Positions 18,838-31,331 of a stretch of 45,196 bases of DNA are shown here, in pieces. The stretch is from Clostridia bacterium (GTDB taxonomy: Bacteria > Bacillota > Clostridia > Saccharofermentanales > Saccharofermentanaceae): NCBI GenBank assembly GCA_024403775.1, contig JAKSRE010000020.1, positions 1 through 45,196 on the forward strand, written 5' to 3'. The position numbers and the translations under genes are program-made. The first letter of the stretch is position 1. Each line of letters opens with the position of its first letter. The notes beneath the pieces were generated by a model. The model did no database searches. It worked only from the letters and a program-made list of their open reading frames with translations, and had not been told where the DNA came from.

Positions 18838-18851
18838 AAGGAGGTAGTTTT

Positions 18852-20606
18852 ATGAGTGCAGATATCTTAAGTGCCATCAACACAGAAGTGTTTGGCGTTT
18901 GGTTTCTGATTGGAGCAGCCCTTGTATTCTGGATGCAGGCCGGATTTGCAATGGTTGAGGCAGGTTTTACTAGAGCTAAGAACACCGGTAACATTATCAT
19001 GAAAAATCTTATGGATTTTTGTATCGGTACAGTAGTATTCATCATTATAGGTGCAAGCTTATTATTGGGTGAAGATATGGTAGGTATCATTGGTAAGCCA
19101 GGTTTTGATATCTTTACAAGCTATAGTGATTTTTCTTGGTCATCATTTGTATTTAACCTTGTTTTCTGTGCTACAACAGCAACAATCGTTTCAGGTGCTA
19201 TGGCAGAGAGAACAAAGTTCATTAGTTATTGTGTATATTCAGGTATTATTTCAGCAGTTATTTATCCTATTGAAGCTCACTGGATCTGGGGCGGTGGATG
19301 GCTCGCACAGATGGGATTCCACGATTATGCAGGTTCAACAGCAATCCATATGGTTGGTGGTATCTCAGCTTTAATCGGAGCTGCAATCCTTGGACCACGT
19401 ATTGGTAAGTTCGAGAGAGATGAGAAGGGCAAAGTTACAAAGGTTAACGCTTTCCCTGGTCACAACCTTACAATCGGTGCTTTGGGTGTATTTATCCTCT
19501 GGTTTGGTTGGTATGGTTTTAATGGTGCTGCAGCAACAAACGTTGATGAGTTAGGAACAATCTTCCTTACAACAACAATCGCTCCTGCAATTGCTACAGT
19601 AGTTTGTATGATTCTCACATGGGTTAAGTATGGTAAGCCAGATGTATCAATGTGTCTTAACGCATCACTTGCAGGTCTTGTAGCTATTACAGCTCCTTGT
19701 GATGTTACAGATGCTTTAGGTGCAGCTATTATCGGTGCTGTAGCTGGTGTACTTGTAGTATTTGGTGTATGGCTCCTTGACTATAAGCTTCACGTTGATG
19801 ATCCAGTTGGTGCTGTTGCAGTTCACTGCTTAAACGGTATCTGGGGTACAATCGCAGTTGGTTTGTTTGCAACAAAGACATCTCCTGCTTTTGAGACAGC
19901 TGGTATTAAGGAAGGTTTGTTCTACGGCGGTGGATTTACACAGCTCGGCTTACAGTTCGTTGGTTTGTTCTCAGTAGCAGCTTGGACAGCAGTTACAATT
20001 ACAGCAGTATTCTTTGCTATTAAAGCAACTCTTGGTTTAAGAGCTTCAGAGGAAGAAGAGATTACAGGTCTTGATGCTACAGAGCATGGTCTCCCATCAG
20101 CATATGCAGGCTTTGCAATCATGGATATTTCTAACACAATGACAATGAGCGTTAACGAGAACACTAACCTTGGTGTTAGCGATTATGATAAGGCTTCTGA
20201 GACATTGAAGAAGGCAGCAGTTCCTACAGTAATTGCACCAGATATCAACACTGGTATCCACAAGGTTGTTATTATTGCTAAGCTCACTAAGTATGATGCA
20301 CTTCGTAAGGCTATGAATAAGCTCGGTGTAACAGGTATGACAGTAACTCAGGTAATGGGTTGTGGCGTTCAGAAGGGCGCTGGTGAGAAGTATAGAGGTG
20401 TTGAGATGGATGCAACTCTCTTGCCTAAGGTTAAGGTTGAGGTGGTAGTTAGCCAGATTCCAGTTGATAAGGTTGTTGAGGCAGCTAAGAAGGCTCTTTA
20501 TACAGGTCATATCGGAGATGGAAAGATCTTCGTATATAACGTAGACAAGGTAGTAAAGATTAGAACTGGTGAAGAAGATTTTGACGCACTTCAGGATGTA
20601 GAGTAA
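18852..20606 (+). CDS. amt: Ammonium transporter fused to a P-II regulatory domain
   Basis: 584 residues; start at 18852 after AAGGAGG. Residues about 10-400 are an Amt/MEP/Rh channel with eleven expected membrane segments and the family motifs around the G-x-x-A-H-W and H-x-x-G-G-x-S-A-L pore regions. A linker of about 70 residues leads to a complete P-II domain (about 470-584): the T-loop carries K-G-x4-Y514-R-G, the B-loop T-G-x-I-G-D-G-K-I-F, and the C-terminal R-T-G-E. These bind ATP/ADP and 2-oxoglutarate in GlnK. Normally GlnK is a separate protein that plugs the channel; here it is tethered, so uptake can be gated in cis by energy and carbon/nitrogen state. Confidence 0.95.
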   Translation: MSADILSAINTEVFGVWFLIGAALVFWMQAGFAMVEAGFTRAKNTGNIIMKNLMDFCIGTVVFIIIGASLLLGEDMVGIIGKPGFDIFTSYSDFSWSSFVFNLVFCATTATIVSGAMAERTKFISYCVYSGIISAVIYPIEAHWIWGGGWLAQMGFHDYAGSTAIHMVGGISALIGAAILGPRIGKFERDEKGKVTKVNAFPGHNLTIGALGVFILWFGWYGFNGAAATNVDELGTIFLTTTIAPAIATVVCMILTWVKYGKPDVSMCLNASLAGLVAITAPCDVTDALGAAIIGAVAGVLVVFGVWLLDYKLHVDDPVGAVAVHCLNGIWGTIAVGLFATKTSPAFETAGIKEGLFYGGGFTQLGLQFVGLFSVAAWTAVTITAVFFAIKATLGLRASEEEEITGLDATEHGLPSAYAGFAIMDISNTMTMSVNENTNLGVSDYDKASETLKKAAVPTVIAPDINTGIHKVVIIAKLTKYDALRKAMNKLGVTGMTVTQVMGCGVQKGAGEKYRGVEMDATLLPKVKVEVVVSQIPVDKVVEAAKKALYTGHIGDGKIFVYNVDKVVKIRTGEEDFDALQDVE

Positions 20607-20614
20607 TCACACTT

Positions 20615-22324
<1,710 letters not shown>

Positions 22325-22342
22325 GTATTGGAGGTAAGAAAT

Positions 22343-25300
22343 ATGGCACAAAGTAATCAAGGCCTTTACAGACCTGAATTTGAACACGATAACTGCGGAA
22401 TTGGAGCAGTAGCAAATATTAAAGGAATCAGCAGCCACTCTATCGTTGATGATGCTTTAAGCATTGTAGAAAATCTTGAGCACAGAGCAGGTAAAGATGC
22501 AGAGGGTGAGACTGGTGACGGTGTTGGTATTCTTACACAGATTCCACACAAGTTCATGAAGAAGGCTTGTGAGTCTTTAGGTATTAATATTGGTGACAAG
22601 CGCCAGTATGGTGTAGGTATGTTCTTCTTCCCACAGGATGTAATCCTTATGAATCAGGCGAAGAAGATGTTTGAGGTTATTGTCAGCAAGGAAGGTATGG
22701 AGTTCCTTGGCTGGAGAGAGGTTCCAACAGATCCTTCAGTTCTCGGACAGAAAGCTTTAAACAGTATGCCTAGCATTCAGCAGGGTTTTGTAAAGAGACC
22801 AGAAGGCTGTGAGTTAGACAGAGACTTTGATAAGAAACTTTATATTGTAAGAAGAGTATTTGAGCAGACAACAGATAATACTTATGTACCTTCACTCTCA
22901 TGTAGAACAATCGTATATAAGGGTATGTTCCTTGTTAATCAGCTTCGTGAGTTTTTCCTTGATTTGCAGGATAAGGATTATGAGTCAGCTATAGCAATGG
23001 TTCACTCAAGATTCTCAACGAATACAAATCCTAGCTGGGAGAGAGCTCATCCTAACAGAATTCTTGTTCATAACGGTGAGATTAATACAATCAAGGGTAA
23101 CGCAGATAAGATGCTTGCCAGAGAAGAGACAATGCATACTGAGGCATTCTCTTCAAAGGATATGACAAAGATTTTACCAGTTATTTCTTCTTCTGGTTCA
23201 GACTCAGCTATGCTTGATAACACACTCGAGTTCCTGGTAATGTCTGGAATGGAGCTTCCACTTGCTGCAAGTATCCTTATCCCAGAGCCATGGACACATA
23301 ATGATACTATCTCTCAGGAGATTCGTGACTTCTATCAGTATTATGCAACAATGATGGAACCATGGGATGGTCCTGCATCAATTCTCTTCAGTGATGGTGA
23401 TGTAATGGGTGCTATCCTTGATCGTAACGGATTAAGACCATCAAGATATTATGTAACTGACGATGACAGACTTATTTTAAGCTCTGAGGTTGGTGTACTT
23501 GAGGTTGATGAGGCTCATATTCTTAAGAAAGAGAGACTCCACCCAGGTAAGATTTTGCTTATCGATACTAAGGAAGGCAAGATTACTTCTGACGAGGATT
23601 TGAAGCAGAAGTTTGCTAGTAAAGAACCATATGGTGAGTGGATTGACAGTAACCTCATTAATCTCCATGACTTGAAGGTTCCAAATAGTAAGGTTCACGG
23701 CTATAGCGAGGAAGAGTTGTCAAAGCTTTTGATCTCTTTTGGTTACAGCTACGAAGAATATAAAGAAAATATTGCCAACATGGCTTTGAATGGTAGTGAG
23801 ACAATCGGTGCCATGGGTGTTGATACTCCTCTTGCAGTATTGTCAGATAAGTATCAGCCACTCTTCAATTACTTTAAGCAGATGTTTGCTCAGGTAACAA
23901 ACCCACCTATCGATGCAGTAAGAGAGAAGATTGTAACTTCAACTACTGTTTATCTTGGTAAGAACGGAAACCTTCTCGATGAGAAGTCTGATAACTGCCA
24001 GGTATTGAAGATTGAGAATCCTATTTTGTCAGATCTCGACCTTATGAAGATTGAGAAGATGAACAGAAATGGATTTAAGGTTACAAAGGTACCTATCACA
24101 TATTATAAGAGCACTCCAATTGACAGAGTAATTGATCACCTCTTTGTAGAGGTTGATAAGGCTTATGCAGAGGGAACTAATATTCTTATCCTCTCAGACA
24201 GAGGCGTAGATGAGTATCATGTTGCTCTTCCATCACTTCTTGCTGTAGCTGCTGTTCATATGCACCTCGTTAAGACAAAGAAGTGCACAGCTATGTCAAT
24301 CATCATTGAGTCAGGTGAGCCAAGAGATGTGCATCATTTTGCTACACTTTTGGGTTACGGTGCTAGTGCAATTAACCCTTATCTTGCACATGCTTGTATC
24401 GCAAGACTTACAAAGAATGATTTGATTGATAAGGATTACTATGCAGCTGTAAGTGATTATGACGAGGCTATTTTGCACGGTATCGTTAAGATCTCATCAA
24501 AGATGGGTATCTCAACAATCCAGTCATATCAGGGTAGTAAGATTTTTGAGGTTATCGGTATCGATAGCGATGTGATTGATAAATATTTTACAAAGACAGT
24601 AAGCCCTATCGGTGGTTATACACTTAAGGATATTGCTCTTGCTACTGATAAGCAACACTCAAAGGCATTTGATCCACTTGGATTAAAGACTGATTTGTCA
24701 CTTCCATCAGTTGGTGCTCATAAGATGCGTTCTGAAGGTGAGGCTCACAGATATAATCCTCAGACAATTCATATGCTTCAGAAGGCTACAAGAGACGGAG
24801 ATTATGAAGAGTTTAAGACATATACTTCTATGGTAGATAAGGAAGAGACTGGATATCTTAGAAGCTATATGGACTTTAAGTTTGCTGATGAAGCTATTCC
24901 TCTTGATGAAGTTGAGAGTGAATATGAGATTGTAAAGAGATTTAAGACAGGTGCTATGTCTTATGGTTCAATCTCTCAGGAAGCTCATGAGACACTTGCT
25001 ATCGCAATGAATCACCTTAAGGGTAAGTCAAACTCTGGTGAGGGTGGAGAGTCAGAAGACAGAATCCTCTCAGAGGGTATGGAGGATAATAGAAATTCTG
25101 CTATTAAGCAGGTAGCTTCTGGTAGATTTGGTGTAACAAGCAGATATCTCTGTTCTGCTAAGGAGATTCAGATTAAGATGGCTCAGGGTGCTAAGCCAGG
25201 TGAGGGTGGACATCTCCCTGCACGTAAGGTTTATCCATGGGTTGCTAAGACAAGACATTCAACACCAGGTGTAAGTCTTATCTCACCACCACCTCATCAT

Positions 25301-26875
25301 GACATCTACTCAATCGAGGATCTTGCTGAGCTCATTTATGACCTTAAGAATGCTAATAAGTATGCTCGTATTTCTGTAAAGCTCGTATCAGAGGCAGGTG
25401 TAGGTACAGTTGCTGCTGGTGTTGCTAAGGCAGGAGCACAGGTAATTCTTATCTCAGGTTATGACGGAGGTACTGGTGCAGCTCCATTAAGCTCTATCCA
25501 CGATGCAGGTTTGCCATGGGAGTTGGGATTGGCTGAGACACATCAGACATTGATCAGTAACGGACTTCGTGAGAAGGTTAGAATCGAGACAGATGGTAAG
25601 CTTATGTCAGGTCGTGACGTTGCTATCGCTGCTATCCTTGGTGCTGAGGAATTCGGTTTTGCTACAGCTCCACTTATTACACTCGGCTGTGTAATGATGA
25701 GAGTATGTAATCTTGATACATGTCCTCTTGGTATCGCTACACAGAATCCAGAGCTTCGTGCAAGATTCAAGGGTAAGCCAGAATATGTTGAGAACTTTAT
25801 GCTCTTTATCGCAAGAGAACTTCGTGAATATATGTCAAAGCTCGGTGTTCGCACAGTAGATGAGCTTGTTGGTAGAACGGATTTACTTATGCCTAAGGCT
25901 GACAGAAAGGGCGGAGCAGCAAGAATCAACTTTAACGAGATTTTGTATTCAAATGAGAATATGGGCTCAAGATTCTGCGAGGATAAGGTTTACGACTTTA
26001 AGCTTGAAGAGACAGTTGATGAGAAGGTTCTCCTTAAGAATAAGGATATCCTCAATGCTATCAGTAAGGGTAAAGCAGCAAAGGTTGATATTAAGGTTAA
26101 GAACACAGACCGTTCATTCGGTACACTTCTTGGTGCTGAGGTAACAAGAAAGCATAGCGAAGGTCTCCCAGACGATACTATTACAATTAACTGTACTGGT
26201 GCTGCTGGTCAGAGCTTTGGTGCATTCGTTCCTAAGGGTGTTACACTTAATGTTACAGGTGATGCAAACGATTACCTTGGTAAGGGACTTTCTGGTGGAC
26301 GTATCATTGTTAAGGCTCCTTCAAATGCAGGATATGATGCAGAGAACAATATCGTTGTAGGTAACGTTGCTCTCTATGGTGCTACTTCAGGTGATATCTA
26401 TATCTCTGGTGTTGCAGGTGAGAGATTCTGTGTACGTAACTCTGGTGCTAACGCAGTTGTTGAAGGCGTTGGTGAGCATGGTTGTGAATATATGACTGGT
26501 GGTAAGGTTGTTATCCTTGGACCTACTGGCAAGAACTTCGCTGCTGGTATGAGCGGTGGTGTTGCTTATGTATATGACGAGGACAACTGCTTGTATCGTA
26601 ATCTTAATAAGGAACTTGTTCTTATGGAGAAGATTGAGAATAAGTTTGATAAGGAAGAACTTAAGAACATTCTTGAGCAGCATGTTAAGTATACTGGTTC
26701 TAAGAAGGCTCAGGCTATCCTCGAAAACTTTGATTCAAACATCGATAAGTTCAAAAAGATCATTCCTGAGGATTACAAGAAGCTTATCATGACAACCAAG
26801 ATGTATGAAGAGCAGGGTATGCCTTCAGACGAGGCACAGATTGAAGCTTTCTATGAGTGCACAAGAGAGGAGTAA
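22343..26875 (+). CDS. gltB: Glutamate synthase large subunit (GOGAT alpha)
   Basis: 1510 residues, the family length. The ATG at 22343 has GGAGG at 22330-22334. The N-terminal class II glutaminase starts after a 17-residue propeptide, with Cys18 in D-N-C-G-I-G. The central and FMN-binding synthase domains follow; the 3Fe-4S cysteines are in C-N-L-D-T-C-P-L-G-I (near 1130), and the C-terminal beta-helix (GXGXG) domain has the G-x-x-x-G-x-x-x-G glycine pattern. It makes two glutamates from glutamine and 2-oxoglutarate. gltD follows after five bases, so the two subunits are translated together. Confidence 0.96.
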   Translation: MAQSNQGLYRPEFEHDNCGIGAVANIKGISSHSIVDDALSIVENLEHRAGKDAEGETGDGVGILTQIPHKFMKKACESLGINIGDKRQYGVGMFFFPQDVILMNQAKKMFEVIVSKEGMEFLGWREVPTDPSVLGQKALNSMPSIQQGFVKRPEGCELDRDFDKKLYIVRRVFEQTTDNTYVPSLSCRTIVYKGMFLVNQLREFFLDLQDKDYESAIAMVHSRFSTNTNPSWERAHPNRILVHNGEINTIKGNADKMLAREETMHTEAFSSKDMTKILPVISSSGSDSAMLDNTLEFLVMSGMELPLAASILIPEPWTHNDTISQEIRDFYQYYATMMEPWDGPASILFSDGDVMGAILDRNGLRPSRYYVTDDDRLILSSEVGVLEVDEAHILKKERLHPGKILLIDTKEGKITSDEDLKQKFASKEPYGEWIDSNLINLHDLKVPNSKVHGYSEEELSKLLISFGYSYEEYKENIANMALNGSETIGAMGVDTPLAVLSDKYQPLFNYFKQMFAQVTNPPIDAVREKIVTSTTVYLGKNGNLLDEKSDNCQVLKIENPILSDLDLMKIEKMNRNGFKVTKVPITYYKSTPIDRVIDHLFVEVDKAYAEGTNILILSDRGVDEYHVALPSLLAVAAVHMHLVKTKKCTAMSIIIESGEPRDVHHFATLLGYGASAINPYLAHACIARLTKNDLIDKDYYAAVSDYDEAILHGIVKISSKMGISTIQSYQGSKIFEVIGIDSDVIDKYFTKTVSPIGGYTLKDIALATDKQHSKAFDPLGLKTDLSLPSVGAHKMRSEGEAHRYNPQTIHMLQKATRDGDYEEFKTYTSMVDKEETGYLRSYMDFKFADEAIPLDEVESEYEIVKRFKTGAMSYGSISQEAHETLAIAMNHLKGKSNSGEGGESEDRILSEGMEDNRNSAIKQVASGRFGVTSRYLCSAKEIQIKMAQGAKPGEGGHLPARKVYPWVAKTRHSTPGVSLISPPPHHDIYSIEDLAELIYDLKNANKYARISVKLVSEAGVGTVAAGVAKAGAQVILISGYDGGTGAAPLSSIHDAGLPWELGLAETHQTLISNGLREKVRIETDGKLMSGRDVAIAAILGAEEFGFATAPLITLGCVMMRVCNLDTCPLGIATQNPELRARFKGKPEYVENFMLFIARELREYMSKLGVRTVDELVGRTDLLMPKADRKGGAARINFNEILYSNENMGSRFCEDKVYDFKLEETVDEKVLLKNKDILNAISKGKAAKVDIKVKNTDRSFGTLLGAEVTRKHSEGLPDDTITINCTGAAGQSFGAFVPKGVTLNVTGDANDYLGKGLSGGRIIVKAPSNAGYDAENNIVVGNVALYGATSGDIYISGVAGERFCVRNSGANAVVEGVGEHGCEYMTGGKVVILGPTGKNFAAGMSGGVAYVYDEDNCLYRNLNKELVLMEKIENKFDKEELKNILEQHVKYTGSKKAQAILENFDSNIDKFKKIIPEDYKKLIMTTKMYEEQGMPSDEAQIEAFYECTREE

Positions 26876-26880
26876 TCGAC

Positions 26881-28389
26881 ATGGGTAAGAACACAGGATT
26901 TTTAGACTATGAGAGAAAAGATGGTGCTGTAGTATCACCTAACGAGAGAATTCATAGTTTTGATGAATTTCATAAGTCTTTGCCAAGAGAAGAGCAGCAG
27001 CTCCAGGGCGCCAGATGTATGTCATGTGGTATACCTTTCTGTCAGGCAGGTATGACAATCTCAGGTATGACTTCTGGATGTCCACTTCATAATCTTATCC
27101 CTGAGACAAATGATCTTGTTTATAAGGGCAAGTGGGAGCAGGCATATTACCGCTTAAGCAGAACTCACAACCTTCCTGAATTTACTTCACGAGTTTGTCC
27201 AGCACTTTGTGAGAATGCTTGTACTTGTGGTGTTGATTCAAAAGCAGTTTCTACAAAAGAAAATGAGCGTTCAATCATTGAATATGCTTTTAGTAATAAT
27301 CTTGTTCAGGATGAGACTCCTGAGGTTAGATCAGGTAAGAAGATTGCTATCATCGGAAGTGGTCCTTCTGGTTTATCAGCAGCACAGATGCTTAATAGAC
27401 GTGGTCATGAAGTTACAATTTTTGAGAGATCTGACAAGGCAGGCGGTCTTTTAAGATATGGTATTCCTAACATGAAGCTCGATAAGAGAGTAATTGACAG
27501 AAGAATCAATCTTATGGAGAAGTCAGGAATCAAGTTCGTATATAACGTAAATATCGGTAAGGATATTAAGGGCGAAGAACTTCTTAAGGAATATGACAGA
27601 GTTATCCTTTGCTGCGGTGCTTCTAACCCACGTGATATTAACGTTGAGGGAAGAGATGCTGAAGGAATCATGTTTGCAGTAGATTTCCTTAAGGAAGTAA
27701 CCAAGAAACTTGCAGGATTTGACTACGACAGTGCAAAGACTATTGATTCTAAGGATTTTTCTTTCGGAAGTCTTAAGGGCAAGAGTGTTGTTGTTGTCGG
27801 TGGTGGTGATACAGGTAATGACTGTATTGGTACTGCTATAAGACTTGGTGCTACTACTATTAAGCAGGTAGAGATGAATCCAAAGCCAAGTGAGACAAGA
27901 CTTCCTAGTAACCCATGGCCAGAGTGGCCTAGAGTACTTAAGACTGATTACGGTCAGGAAGAAGTTATTGAGTGCTTGGGCTATGATCCACGTGTATTTG
28001 ATACTACTGTTAAGAGCTTTGAGAAGGATAAGAACGGCAAACTTAAGTCAGTTACACTTGTAAAGCTTGAGATGGTGGTTGATCCTGAGACTAACAGACG
28101 TTCTTTTAAGGAAGTAGCTGGTTCTGAGACAGTAGTTAAGGCTGATTTGGTTCTTATAGCTGCAGGTTTCATTGGCTCAGAGAAGTATGTTCGTGATACT
28201 TTTGGTGTTGAGGCTAATGAGAGAACTAATGTTAAAACTGAGCTTAACTCTTATGAGACTACAAAGAAGCGTGTATTTACAGCAGGTGATATGCACAGAG
28301 GTCAGTCACTTGTTGTATGGGCTATCGCAGAAGGCAGAGCAGTAGCTAAGGCAGTAGATGAATCTCTCATGGGTTTTACTAACCTTTAA
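26881..28389 (+). CDS. gltD: Glutamate synthase small subunit (GOGAT beta)
   Basis: 502 residues from the ATG at 26881, five bases after gltB. N-terminal cysteine clusters (C-M-S-C-G-I-P-F-C near 40 and C-P-A-L-C-E-N-A-C-T-C-G near 108) bind two 4Fe-4S centres. The FAD fold has I-I-G-S-G-P-S-G-L and the NADPH fold has V-V-V-G-G-G-D-T-G-N-D-C. It passes electrons from NADPH to GltB. It is slightly longer than the E. coli enzyme (about 470 residues). It is the last gene of the pyrG-gltB-gltD unit; gdhA follows with its own promoter. Confidence 0.95.
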   Translation: MGKNTGFLDYERKDGAVVSPNERIHSFDEFHKSLPREEQQLQGARCMSCGIPFCQAGMTISGMTSGCPLHNLIPETNDLVYKGKWEQAYYRLSRTHNLPEFTSRVCPALCENACTCGVDSKAVSTKENERSIIEYAFSNNLVQDETPEVRSGKKIAIIGSGPSGLSAAQMLNRRGHEVTIFERSDKAGGLLRYGIPNMKLDKRVIDRRINLMEKSGIKFVYNVNIGKDIKGEELLKEYDRVILCCGASNPRDINVEGRDAEGIMFAVDFLKEVTKKLAGFDYDSAKTIDSKDFSFGSLKGKSVVVVGGGDTGNDCIGTAIRLGATTIKQVEMNPKPSETRLPSNPWPEWPRVLKTDYGQEEVIECLGYDPRVFDTTVKSFEKDKNGKLKSVTLVKLEMVVDPETNRRSFKEVAGSETVVKADLVLIAAGFIGSEKYVRDTFGVEANERTNVKTELNSYETTKKRVFTAGDMHRGQSLVVWAIAEGRAVAKAVDESLMGFTNL

Positions 28390-28418
28390 TAAAATTTTAT
28401 AAAAATGATATTTTGTTA

Positions 28419-28447
28419 TTGCATTGAATATATCGTTTGTGTATAAT
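28419..28447 (+). promoter_or_regulatory. gdhA promoter
   Basis: TTGCAT (28419-28424), 17-base spacer, TATAAT (28442-28447), with TGTG just before the -10. The predicted start is about 28454, the first base of the hexaloop hairpin. Confidence 0.82.
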
Positions 28448-28453
28448 GCTTGC

Positions 28454-28467
28454 AGACAAAGACGTCT
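28454..28467 (+). promoter_or_regulatory. ANTAR-type hexaloop hairpin, gdhA leader
   Basis: AGAC (28454-28457), loop AAAGAC (28458-28463), GTCT (28464-28467); A1 and G4 are kept although the stem differs from purF, asnB and glnN. Half the loop and the 3' arm belong also to the terminator that starts at 28460. Confidence 0.72.
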
Positions 28468-28508
28468 AGAGAAAATGTTAATCGTTTTCTCTAGGCGTCT
28501 ATTTTTTT
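28460..28508 (+). terminator. Leader terminator (attenuator) of gdhA
   Basis: A 16-bp stem: 28460-28475 pairs with 28485-28500 (one G-U), loop of nine, T-run 28502-28508. It is the strongest hairpin of the five leaders and lies between promoter and start codon. Confidence 0.9.
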
Positions 28509-28510
28509 AA

Positions 28511-29878
<1,368 letters not shown>

Positions 29879-29907
29879 TTTAATATTGTGTCTTTCATAG
29901 TATTGAA

Positions 29908-29936
29908 TTGTTTAGACGTTAAAATTAAAATATAAA
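29908..29936 (+). promoter_or_regulatory. Likely glnA operon promoter
   Basis: TTGTTT (29908-29913), 17-base spacer, TATAAA (29931-29936). The start would be near 29943, the first base of the terminator-like hairpin that follows. Confidence 0.55.
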
Positions 29937-29942
29937 AGATTT

Positions 29943-29995
29943 AAGGCATCATTTTGAGAAGTTACGACCGATTAGATTGATGCCTTTTATTTTTA
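29943..29995 (+). terminator. Terminator between gdhA and glnA
   Basis: AAGGCATCA (29943-29951) pairs perfectly with TGATGCCTT (29978-29986), 26-base loop, then TTTATTTTT. It can serve as the gdhA terminator. Because a candidate glnA promoter lies upstream, it may also act in the glnA leader, but no A1/G4 hexaloop hairpin overlaps it in the predicted transcript. Confidence 0.75.
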
Positions 29996-30026
29996 ATAAG
30001 TGTTGGATAAGACGAAAGGAGAAATC

Positions 30027-31319
30027 ATGAGAACAAAAGATGATATTATGTATATGATAGAGGAAGAGGGAGTTGAGTTTATTCGACTTCAGTTTACCGA
30101 TATCTTCGGCCGCCTTAAGAATATTGCGGTTACTCCTGGCCAGATGGATCGAGTATTTAATAATAGATATTCTTTTGCTGGTTCAGCAGCTTTTGGTGAC
30201 AGAAACTGCTTTGATGATAAGCTGTATTTGTATCCTGATCTTGATACCTTTATGATTCTTCCTTGGAGACCTCAGCAGGGTAAGGTAGCAAAGATTGTTT
30301 GTGATATTTGCTATGCAGACGGGACCCCTTTTGAAGTATGTACAAGACATATACTTAAGTCTGTACTTGATAAAATGGCAGCGAAAGGTTATTCCTTCAC
30401 TGTAGATCCAGAGAATGAGTTTTTCCTTTTCCATGTTGATGAAAATGGTCTTCCAACAACAACTACTCATGAGATGGCAGGATATATGGATGTAGGTCCT
30501 GTTGATTTTGGTGAGAATGCACGACGTGATATCGTGTTGATGCTTGAAGAAATGGATTTTGAGATTGAATCTTCGCATCACGAGCATGCTCCTGCTCAGC
30601 ATGAGATTGATTTTGCAGCTCAGGAAGCGCTTAAAGCAGCTGATTCAATTCAGACTTTCAGATTTGCTGTAAGATCAATTGCCAAGAGATTTGGTCTTTA
30701 TGCAACATTCATGCCTAAGCCTAGAGCAGATGTCGCTGGTTCTGGTATGCATATGAATTTTATTGTTAAAAAAGATGGTAAAAACATCTTCAGAACAGAA
30801 GATGGACAGCCTACAAAAGAGGCTTACTCATTTATTGCAGGTATTCTTAAGCATGCTGAAGCTCTTACAGCAATTGCTAATCCTACAGTAAATTCATATA
30901 AGAGACTTTTTGGTGGTTTTGAAGCACCAAACACTATTGCCTGGTCACGTAAAGGTGAGAAGGCTCTCGTAAATCTTGATAATAATTTCGAAGATACAAA
31001 AGTTGAACTCAGATTCCCTGATGGTTCATCTAATCCTTATCTTTTAATTGCCAGCTGCATTGTTGCAGGAATTGATGGCGTTGAGAAGAATATGGATCCT
31101 GGTAGTGAATACTCAGATAATACTGATATGAAGGATATCAAGTATGTACCTGAGAATCTAAAGGATTCTATTGCATTTCTTGAGCAGGATAAGTTTATTG
31201 TAGATGAACTTGGTGAGGAATTCGTTCGAATTTTTAAGCAGATTAAAACAGACGAATGGAAGGACTACTTAAGAGAAGTTTCAGATTGGGAACTTAACAG
31301 ATATCTTTTCAAGATTTAA
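30027..31319 (+). CDS. glnA: Glutamine synthetase type I (GSI-alpha)
   Basis: 430 residues from the ATG at 30027 (AAAGGAG at 30015-30021). The N-terminal beta-grasp domain and the catalytic domain carry D-P-E-N-E-F-F-L-F, H-H-E-H-A-P-A-Q-H-E-I-D (near 188-201), N-P-T-V-N-S-Y-K-R-L and E-L-R-F-P-D-G-S. There is no adenylylation-site insert, as expected for the GSI-alpha of Firmicutes, which is feedback inhibited instead. The ANTAR regulator begins 12 bases after the stop, linking this enzyme to the regulator. In Bacillus, feedback-inhibited GSI talks to its regulators by direct contact; a similar contact with the ANTAR protein is a guess. Confidence 0.95.
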   Translation: MRTKDDIMYMIEEEGVEFIRLQFTDIFGRLKNIAVTPGQMDRVFNNRYSFAGSAAFGDRNCFDDKLYLYPDLDTFMILPWRPQQGKVAKIVCDICYADGTPFEVCTRHILKSVLDKMAAKGYSFTVDPENEFFLFHVDENGLPTTTTHEMAGYMDVGPVDFGENARRDIVLMLEEMDFEIESSHHEHAPAQHEIDFAAQEALKAADSIQTFRFAVRSIAKRFGLYATFMPKPRADVAGSGMHMNFIVKKDGKNIFRTEDGQPTKEAYSFIAGILKHAEALTAIANPTVNSYKRLFGGFEAPNTIAWSRKGEKALVNLDNNFEDTKVELRFPDGSSNPYLLIASCIVAGIDGVEKNMDPGSEYSDNTDMKDIKYVPENLKDSIAFLEQDKFIVDELGEEFVRIFKQIKTDEWKDYLREVSDWELNRYLFKI

Positions 31320-31331
31320 GGAGAACTCATA

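Noticed and set aside
29934..29955. A sixth ANTAR hairpin ahead of glnA: AAAAGAT and ATC-A-TTTT around a loop containing AAGG
   Set aside because: The loop has seven bases, the stem is bulged, and the best promoter (-10 at 29931-29936) would start the RNA after most of the 5' arm. It does overlap the following terminator, so it may deserve a look in relatives.
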